Shown: in pieces, positions 5,783-11,715 of the stretch
Layout: every line of letters starts with the position of its first letter
Numbering within the stretch: the first letter of the stretch is position 1
NCBI GenBank assembly: GCA_002420105.1
Contig: DIHJ01000037.1
Location: 33,676 to 45,390, forward strand
Length of the DNA stretch: 11,715 bases
Origin: Nitrospira sp. UBA5699
GTDB lineage: Bacteria; Nitrospirota; Nitrospiria; Nitrospirales; Nitrospiraceae
Reading direction: 5' to 3'
Made by a program: the position numbers and the translations under genes
Notes under the pieces: generated by a model
The model's database searches: none
What the model saw: only the letters and a program-made list of their open reading frames with translations
Told to the model about the DNA's origin: nothing

Positions 5783-6334
5783 ATGTCATCCGATTCACAG
5801 TCCGTCTCCAACACCTCGTCCCCGGGCAGCCAGTTGGAAAAAGTGTTCGAAACCGCGGTGTTCGCCAGCCGTTGGATCCAGGCCCCGCTGTATGCCGGCC
5901 TGATCGTCGCCGAATTGCTCTATGCGTACAAATTCCTGGTCGAACTGTGGGAGATGTCCCTCCACATTCAACAGCTTGAAGAAACCAAGTTTATGCTGGG
6001 GGTGCTCGGGCTGATCGACGTGACGATGGTGGCCAACCTGTTGACCATGGTGATCATCGGCGGCTACGCCACGTTCGTGAGCAAACTCGACCTCGAAACC
6101 CATCCGGACCGCCCCGACTGGCTGACACACGTGGACCCCGGCACGATCAAGATCAAACTGGCCGCCTCGCTCGTCGGGATCTCCAGCATCCACCTTCTCA
6201 AAGCGTTTGTGGACGTGGCGAATGAAAACCCCGAACACATCAAGTGGAAGATCTTCATCCACATGACATTTCTCGGCTCCGCAATCCTCCTGGCTTGGAC
6301 CGACAAGATCATGCAGAAGGACAAGAAACACTGA
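5783..6334 (+). CDS. yqhA: YqhA/TIGR00645 (UPF0114) inner-membrane protein
   Basis: A 183-residue inner-membrane protein matching E. coli YqhA over nearly its whole length. Shared stretches include the ASRWIQAPLYAGL start, the GLIDVTMVANLLTMVIIGGYATFVSKLD core (at about 76-103), KLAASLVGISSIHLLKAF (125-142) and a final IHMTFLGSA helix. Membrane segments fall at about 34-57, 71-97, 124-144 (partly amphipathic) and 156-174. It is about 20 residues longer than the E. coli protein because of a Ser-rich N-terminus. To my knowledge the family has no firmly established biochemical role. ATG 5783 is supported by AGGAG four bases upstream. It heads an operon, with the patatin lipoprotein gene 32 bp downstream. 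Confidence 0.9.
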   Translation: MSSDSQSVSNTSSPGSQLEKVFETAVFASRWIQAPLYAGLIVAELLYAYKFLVELWEMSLHIQQLEETKFMLGVLGLIDVTMVANLLTMVIIGGYATFVSKLDLETHPDRPDWLTHVDPGTIKIKLAASLVGISSIHLLKAFVDVANENPEHIKWKIFIHMTFLGSAILLAWTDKIMQKDKKH

Positions 6335-6366
6335 CGTGCGGGGCTGAGGCCGATAAGGAGGCAGCC

Positions 6367-7785
6367 ATGACTCGCAGGATGCTGATCGTCGGTCTCGGAC
6401 TCGCGGTCGCGCTGACCGGCTGTTTTGCGAAGATTCAACACCTTCCCGCCCATCCCGACAAGTCCGCTCCGGTCTTTGCGCCGCTGCCGGACCGGCCGAC
6501 CCTGGTGGGGCTCGCGGTGTCCGGCGGAGGCAGCCGCGCGGCCACGTTTGCCGCCGGCGCGCTTGAAGCACTCGCCGGCATCCGGATCTCGGAAACCGGA
6601 GAGACGCAGAGCGTCTTGGAAACAGTCACGCACATGTCCAGCGTATCCGGCGGCAGCCTGGCGACCGCCTACTACGCCTTGAAGAAACCGGCGAAGTCCG
6701 AGCCGGTCTTGAGCGGGCCGGGACTTTCTCCGGCCTACGAGCGATTCTTTTCTGGCTTCAAGCAGGACATGCAGCTCAATTTCCAACGCAAAGCGCTGGC
6801 ACGCCAGTTTCTGAATTTCCGCGCGTTCAATCCCACCAAATCCGCCTACTCCTTTGCGGAAGTCTGGGACGCCGACTTTTTTGACGACGCCACCTTATCC
6901 GGGCTCTATGAACGGGAGAAGCGCGGGGACGCCCCCCAGGTGATCTTCAACGGCACGATTTACAACAGCGGCCGGCGCCTCGTGCTGACCACATTGCCTC
7001 CATCGGACTTCTCCTACGAATTCACGAAGGAATTGCGCGCCAGGCTGATGGCGAAGGGGGAACAATTTACCCCCGAAGGACGGGCCAGTTTCGACCGGAG
7101 CCTCAGGCGGGCCAAGAACCAGTTCATTCCGCTGACGTTCGAGGATCTCGGAGCGGACCATCGAACCCTTCCCGTCTCCCTGGCCGTGGCCACCTCCGCG
7201 TCGTTCCCGCCGGTCGTAGGACCGGTCACCTACCAAACGGATGGGGCCGGCCCCTTTACGCACGCCGGCGACGGCGGCCTCTTCGACAACCTGGGCACCG
7301 AATCGTTGACCACGGTCTTCCTGAACAAGTTGCATCCGAGCCGTCCCGCCGCCAAGAAGGCGCTCATTCTCGTCATCGACGCATCCTATCCGTTCGACGA
7401 AGGCACGGCGGACCTGGACCAAAAGGAAAAGGGGTATCAGGTGTTCATCGACGATCCTTCGCGAATCGTCGGGATCATGGAAGAACGGGCCAACGCGTAC
7501 CAGGCCATGCTCTGGCACAGCCTGCGGACGGAGAGCGCCCTGCTCCCGGACTACGACCACTTCAAATTGATCATTCTCCGGCATACGGATGCGGAGTGGA
7601 CGAAGGACGATCCGATTCCCGCCGGTTGCCCGACGACCCTGACCCCCGAGGAGATCGGCCGGACGCTCCGGCAGATCCCGACGCTGTTCAAGATCGAGGA
7701 ACCTTGTGACGGAGCGCTTCTGATCGCCGCCGCGCACAAGGTCGTCAACAAGCAGCGGCAGCGCATCGTGGATTTCCTGCGGTAG
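6367..7785 (+). CDS. Patatin-like phospholipase lipoprotein
   Basis: A predicted lipid acyl hydrolase of 472 residues anchored as a lipoprotein. Residues 1-19 are a type II signal peptide ending in the lipobox LTGC, so C19 is lipidated. The next residues are Phe and Ala, with no Asp at +2, so by the E. coli rule it goes to the outer membrane. The patatin core follows: oxyanion-hole GGGSR at 53-57, nucleophile S94 in SSVSGGS, and catalytic D302 in GDGGLFDNLG. The first Gly of GxSxG is Ser here, a variation shared in kind with the next gene (Thr). Residues about 335-472 are the mixed alpha/beta remainder. The start is clear: AAGGAGG lies five bases before ATG 6367, and an in-frame upstream ATG at 6244 lies inside yqhA. 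It would act in the periplasm or at the inner face of the outer membrane; substrate unknown. Confidence 0.9.
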   Translation: MTRRMLIVGLGLAVALTGCFAKIQHLPAHPDKSAPVFAPLPDRPTLVGLAVSGGGSRAATFAAGALEALAGIRISETGETQSVLETVTHMSSVSGGSLATAYYALKKPAKSEPVLSGPGLSPAYERFFSGFKQDMQLNFQRKALARQFLNFRAFNPTKSAYSFAEVWDADFFDDATLSGLYEREKRGDAPQVIFNGTIYNSGRRLVLTTLPPSDFSYEFTKELRARLMAKGEQFTPEGRASFDRSLRRAKNQFIPLTFEDLGADHRTLPVSLAVATSASFPPVVGPVTYQTDGAGPFTHAGDGGLFDNLGTESLTTVFLNKLHPSRPAAKKALILVIDASYPFDEGTADLDQKEKGYQVFIDDPSRIVGIMEERANAYQAMLWHSLRTESALLPDYDHFKLIILRHTDAEWTKDDPIPAGCPTTLTPEEIGRTLRQIPTLFKIEEPCDGALLIAAAHKVVNKQRQRIVDFLR

Positions 7786-7848
7786 GAGCCCCGGCCGGAC
7801 CGGTCTCCCACCGCGGCCTGATCCGGACGGACGACAAGGAGGTGGACG

Positions 7849-10800
7849 ATGAGCGGGACGCCTGCTGAGTCCGGACCGATCCCCCTCAGTCAGGTCCTGG
7901 CCGACGAGTATGCCGCGCTGCACGGAGCCCGTCCCGTCCTCCCGGATCGCCCGGCACAGGGCCTTTCCGGGGAAGCGGCGCAGGAGGCGGAACGAAACCG
8001 CCTCATCGCCTTGTACGGGGCGATCCACCGGCTCACCCCCAAACGCGCGGCGCTCTGCTTCTCCGGCGGCGGCATCCGCAGCGCGACCGTCGCGCTCGGA
8101 GTCCTCCAGAGCCTGGCGCGGGTCGGGCTCCTGCAAAAGTTCGATTTTCTCTCGACCGTGTCCGGCGGCGGCTATATCGGCAGTTGGTTGAGCGCCTGGA
8201 TCTACCGCCATCCTCACGGGACGGCGGGGGTCTGCGATCAGCTCACGGCGCGCCCGGCCTCCTCCGCCGCGCCGGAGCCGCCGCCGATCGCCTGGCTGCG
8301 ATCCTACAGCAATTATTTGAGCCCCAAGCTCGGATGGCTCTCCGCAGACAGCTGGACGCTGATCGGAACCTATCTCCGCAATCTCATCCTCAACTGGCTG
8401 GTCCTCATTCCGGTTCTGATCGCGCTCCTGGCCCTCCCCCGTCTGGCCGTCTCGCTCGTGCATCACGGAATGCCCGGCGGCGGGATTCCGGCGGCGGCGC
8501 TCTGGGGCGGCGTGCTCTGCGCCGTCGCGTCCCTCGTCTATATCCACATCTACCGCCCGGGACTCCGCGAGTTCCGGATCCGCGAGGACGGCACGCCGAC
8601 CGGATGGGAACGGTTCCAGCAGCAATCCTGGTTTCTGCTCTGCTGCCTGGCGCCGCTGCTCGTCGCGACGGCCCTGTTGACCACGAGCTGGGCCTGGTAC
8701 CGCAACCAGGACACGGACCAGTTCGAACAATACGAACAGCTGTTGGAGATGAGCCGGGGCCTGCCCGGATCGGCCGGCGCGGCGCCGCTTCCCCCGCCCT
8801 TTCCCGAACTGCCCCATCGCCTCGACACGATCATGTGGCACGGCCTGTCGAGCCTGACCCTCTTCATGCTGGGCGGGGCGGCCCTGCACGGTCTGAGCTG
8901 GATCGTCGCCTTCTGTCTCCTGCGACGGTTTCGGAAGATCCGGCTGACCGCGCTGTTCGAACTCGGGGTCGTGCTCGCCGCCGGAGCGGCCGGCGGAGGC
9001 CTGCTCTGGCTGGGTGTGGACCTGCTGCTCCCGCGGGAGCCTGTCTCCGCCTACCCCGAATGGTACGGGACCCTCGCGGGCCCCGCGTTTCTGGGCGTCT
9101 TTCTGTTTGCCGCGACGCTCTACATCGGCATTTCCAGCCGTCTCACCGACGACCAGGACCGTGAATGGTGGGGCCGCTCCGGTTCATGGACGCTGCTCGT
9201 GGCCGGCGGGTGGGCCGCGGTCGCCGGCCTGGTCCTGCTGGTGCCGAGCGGCCTGGCCGCGCTCTACGCCAACGAGCACGCAGGACTCGTCGAACTCATG
9301 GGCGGCACGGCCGGCATTCTCTCGGCCCTGACGGCCGTGCTGTTCGGCGCCAGTTCCTCCACCTCGGCCACACCGGATGCCGAGCCGACCCGGCGATCGG
9401 GATACAAAGACCTGGCGAGCAAGTTCGCCGCGCCGTTGTTCATTCTGTTGTTCGCGCTGTTCCTGGCCGTGCTGACCAGCAGGGCCGTCGAATGGTTCGC
9501 CGCGGCCTGGGGTTTCGACATCCGATGGAGCCATGTCGGGCTGCACCTTCCGCCGGATCCTTGGCATCATATCAACGTCGTCCATAATGCGCCGGTGTGG
9601 CTGGTCTCGGGCCTGATCATCGTGACGGGGTTGACCGGCTGCTTCTGGGCGTTTCTCATCAACATCAACAAATTCTCGCTCCATTCGGTCTACCGCAACC
9701 GGCTGATCCGCGCCTATCTCGGAGCCTCGCGGCACCAAGACTACCACGACGGGGCCCGCTCGCCGAACCGGTTTACCGGTTTCGATCCGGCCGACAACGT
9801 CCAGATGAGCAGGCTCGCCGTCCCGGACCCGAGCGGCGGCACGCTGCGCAAACCCTTCCATGTCGTGAATATGGCGCTCAATCTGGTCAACGCCGAACGG
9901 CTCGATTGGCAGCAGCGCAAGGCCCAATCGTTTACGGTGTCCGCCCTGCACAGCGGCAGCTGGAACCTGGGCTACAGGAAATCCGAAGAGTACGGGCGCA
10001 ACCGGCAGGTCGGCCGGTCGATTTCCCTCGGCACCGCGCTCGCGATTTCCGGCGCCGCCGCTAGCCCCAATATGGGATACCATTCGTCGCCGGTGGTCAG
10101 TTTTCTCCTCACGCTCTTCAACGTGCGGCTGGGTTGGTGGATGGGCAACCCGGGACCGGCCGGCGACTCGAGAACGCTGCTCGCGCGCACCCCCACCTAT
10201 CAGACGGCCTATCCGGGATTCGCCCTCGACCCGCTGCTCGCGGAAGCCTTCGGAAAGACCGACGCGAATCACCCCTACATCTACCTTTCCGACGGCGGAC
10301 ATTTCGAAAACCTGGGGCTCTACGAAATGATCCTGCGCCGCTGCCATTTCATCCTGGTCGTCGACGCCGGCTGCGATACCGGATGGACGTTTCAGGATCT
10401 GGGCAACGCGATCCGGAAAATCCGCATCGACCAGGGCATCGACATCGACATCAACCTCGACATGCTGGAGCGTCCCGACGGCTCGCGCTACAGCCGGTGG
10501 CACCATGCCATCGGCACGATCCGTTACGACAAAGTCGATCAGGGAGCGCCGGTCGGCACGCTGCTCTACGTGAAGGCCTCCCTGACCGGCGACGAACCGC
10601 CCGATGTCGAGGAGTATGCCAAACAACACCCCGCCTTCCCCCATGAATCGACCGCCGATCAGTTTTTCGACGAGTCGCAGTTCGAATCCTACCGCCGGCT
10701 CGGCCAGCACATGGGGCGGGAGGTGCTGCGGGTGCTCGAGCGCACGCCCTATCGGGACGTCTCGCACGTCTGTTCCCTGCTCCGGTCGTACTGGATCGCG

Positions 10801-11676
10801 ACCCCTCCCGGCATCCAGGACTCCTTCCTGCGGGAGACCGGGGGATTGGTCGAACTGGAACGGGCGCTCCGCAACGATCCCGCCCTCGCGCGCTACGACC
10901 TGGAACTGTACCCGGAGCTGCGCACCCTGTTCGGCACGGATCCGACGCTGCTGCCCGCACTCGATCCGCGCGCGGCCCTGCACCTCTGCAACGAGCAGAT
11001 CCAGTTGATGGAGAACGTGTTCATGGGGGTCCGGCTCGACGAGTTTCACGCCCATCCGTTGAATCGCGGCTGGATGAACCTCTTCCGGCGATGGGCCGCG
11101 TCCGCCCGGTTCCGCGCCCTGTGGCCGACGCTCCGGGGCGCCTTCAGCCGTCCGTTCGTCGATTTCGCCGAAACGCATCTGAACCTGGACGTGCCGATCA
11201 CGGTCGTCCGTTGCGTCCCGCCCGACGCGCTGCGGGCCGTGCTGTTTCAGGAATTCGGTCTGGAATGGCCCCACCGGTTGGAGGAATTCAACGCGGCGGT
11301 CACCCGGCCGTTACCGATGCCCGACGACCCCGCGCGGCCGGCCGTCTGGCTTGCCGCCGACGACGCGGCGCAGCCTCTGAAGGATTTCCGGGGAGTCGCC
11401 GTCGCCTCCGAAGGCCCCGACGCGTTGCGGCTCAACGTCTGGGTGCGGCTGGCCTACAGAAACCTCGGCATCGGGACCAGGCTGCTGGAACGGGCGCTGA
11501 CGGAACTCAAGACCACGCACGCGGGGCGCACGGCGCTCGTGGATCTCGGGCCGGACAATCCCGCCATGAAGGGATTTCAGCAGCAGAAAGCCGCCTGGCT
11601 GTGGTTCTACGAGCAGGCGGGATTTACCAGGGACCGCTCCGACGAAACGCGGTTGCGGATGCGGAAGATCCTGTAA
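7849..11676 (+). CDS. Large membrane patatin-like hydrolase with C-terminal GNAT domain
   Basis: A 1275-residue protein combining three modules. (1) N-terminal half of a patatin site: GGGIRS at 73-78 (oxyanion hole) and nucleophile S105 in STVSGGGYIG. (2) About ten predicted membrane segments, near 180-203, 216-234, 262-281, 331-356, 370-394, 409-428, 446-466, 484-500, 526-545 and 582-606. (3) The other patatin half, with catalytic D815 in DGGHFENLGLYEM and a mixed region to about 1110. Residues about 1160-1270 resemble a GNAT acyltransferase: LNVWVRLAYRNLGIGTRLL contains the acyl-CoA-binding pattern R-x-x-G-x-G (R1204 to G1209), and WFYEQAGF (1252-1259) is the usual C-terminal signature. AAGGAGGT five bases before ATG 7849 fixes the start. 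It lies 63 bp after the patatin lipoprotein gene. Nucleophile and Asp must meet on the same, probably cytoplasmic, side, which requires an even number of crossings. Substrates are unknown. Confidence 0.88.
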   Translation: MSGTPAESGPIPLSQVLADEYAALHGARPVLPDRPAQGLSGEAAQEAERNRLIALYGAIHRLTPKRAALCFSGGGIRSATVALGVLQSLARVGLLQKFDFLSTVSGGGYIGSWLSAWIYRHPHGTAGVCDQLTARPASSAAPEPPPIAWLRSYSNYLSPKLGWLSADSWTLIGTYLRNLILNWLVLIPVLIALLALPRLAVSLVHHGMPGGGIPAAALWGGVLCAVASLVYIHIYRPGLREFRIREDGTPTGWERFQQQSWFLLCCLAPLLVATALLTTSWAWYRNQDTDQFEQYEQLLEMSRGLPGSAGAAPLPPPFPELPHRLDTIMWHGLSSLTLFMLGGAALHGLSWIVAFCLLRRFRKIRLTALFELGVVLAAGAAGGGLLWLGVDLLLPREPVSAYPEWYGTLAGPAFLGVFLFAATLYIGISSRLTDDQDREWWGRSGSWTLLVAGGWAAVAGLVLLVPSGLAALYANEHAGLVELMGGTAGILSALTAVLFGASSSTSATPDAEPTRRSGYKDLASKFAAPLFILLFALFLAVLTSRAVEWFAAAWGFDIRWSHVGLHLPPDPWHHINVVHNAPVWLVSGLIIVTGLTGCFWAFLININKFSLHSVYRNRLIRAYLGASRHQDYHDGARSPNRFTGFDPADNVQMSRLAVPDPSGGTLRKPFHVVNMALNLVNAERLDWQQRKAQSFTVSALHSGSWNLGYRKSEEYGRNRQVGRSISLGTALAISGAAASPNMGYHSSPVVSFLLTLFNVRLGWWMGNPGPAGDSRTLLARTPTYQTAYPGFALDPLLAEAFGKTDANHPYIYLSDGGHFENLGLYEMILRRCHFILVVDAGCDTGWTFQDLGNAIRKIRIDQGIDIDINLDMLERPDGSRYSRWHHAIGTIRYDKVDQGAPVGTLLYVKASLTGDEPPDVEEYAKQHPAFPHESTADQFFDESQFESYRRLGQHMGREVLRVLERTPYRDVSHVCSLLRSYWIATPPGIQDSFLRETGGLVELERALRNDPALARYDLELYPELRTLFGTDPTLLPALDPRAALHLCNEQIQLMENVFMGVRLDEFHAHPLNRGWMNLFRRWAASARFRALWPTLRGAFSRPFVDFAETHLNLDVPITVVRCVPPDALRAVLFQEFGLEWPHRLEEFNAAVTRPLPMPDDPARPAVWLAADDAAQPLKDFRGVAVASEGPDALRLNVWVRLAYRNLGIGTRLLERALTELKTTHAGRTALVDLGPDNPAMKGFQQQKAAWLWFYEQAGFTRDRSDETRLRMRKIL

Positions 11677-11683
11677 CGGAACG

Positions 11684-11703
11684 GCGGGCCCGGCCTAGCC
11701 CGC
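11684..11703 (+). terminator. Possible terminator hairpin after the patatin-GNAT gene
   Basis: GCGGGC (11684-11689) and GCCCGC (11698-11703) form a six-base GC stem with an eight-base loop, beginning seven bases after the stop codon at 11676. The tail is ATTATTC, not a clean T run, so termination may be weak or factor-assisted. The window ends 12 bases later. Confidence 0.4.
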
Positions 11704-11715
11704 ATTATTCATGAC

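Noticed and set aside
6895..8889. A 664-codon minus-strand open frame opposite the two patatin genes
   Set aside because: It runs antisense across two well-supported genes and the gap between them. Its composition is Arg/Gly/Pro-rich without any domain, as expected for an antisense frame in GC-rich coding DNA.
9184..11274. A 696-codon minus-strand open frame opposite the patatin-GNAT gene
   Set aside because: Fully antisense to a gene with catalytic motifs, membrane helices and a strong ribosome site. The antisense product has no hydrophobic core or known motif.

Overview
The window is about 11.7 kb of GC-rich (roughly 60-65%, judged by eye), densely coding DNA from a Gram-negative bacterium. 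An outer-membrane FadL-type barrel, a lipoprotein and a LuxI/LuxR pair establish Gram-negative architecture. Gene content and style (LuxR/LuxI pair, small soluble HisKA_3 kinases, patatin proteins) recall Nitrospira (Nitrospirota). That assignment is an inference without a database search and is only moderately secure. No rRNA, tRNA, CRISPR array or mobile element was seen.

Left part (1-3390): a quorum-sensing cassette. A FadL/OmpP1-family outer-membrane transporter (minus strand) is divergent from a LuxR-type acyl-homoserine-lactone (AHL) receptor (plus strand). The receptor gene converges on a LuxI-type AHL synthase gene (minus strand) that keeps all the signature catalytic residues. Upstream of luxI lies a perfect 26-bp palindrome (3270-3295). 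Its central 20 bp have the form ACCTG-N10-CAGGT, the arms of the classical Vibrio fischeri lux box. It sits between luxI and a plus-strand operon, overlapping the -35 element of a candidate promoter for that operon.

Middle part (3388-5647): a signalling operon downstream of the lux box. It encodes two soluble HisKA_3-type histidine kinases without recognisable sensor domains, a possible 38-residue small protein, and a stand-alone receiver domain. The first kinase has lost the acidic residue after the phospho-accepting His and the DxxxQ phosphatase motif; the second retains them. The receiver has Glu in place of the phospho-accepting Asp. The receiver start overlaps the stop of the small ORF (ATGA), and only the small ORF has a good ribosome-binding site, which suggests translational coupling.

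Right part (5695-11715): a second operon behind its own sigma70-like promoter (TTGACA, 17 bp, TAGGAT). It encodes a YqhA/TIGR00645 (UPF0114) inner-membrane protein, a patatin-like lipoprotein, and a 1275-residue protein. In the last, a patatin catalytic domain is split by about ten predicted membrane segments and followed by a C-terminal GNAT acetyltransferase-like domain. A small hairpin closes the window.

Taken together: cells probably make and sense an AHL, possibly helped across the outer membrane by the FadL protein. LuxR plus AHL probably acts at the central palindrome on both luxI and the kinase/receiver operon. The neighbouring operon looks like an envelope-lipid hydrolase/acyltransferase module; its link to the quorum circuit rests on proximity only.
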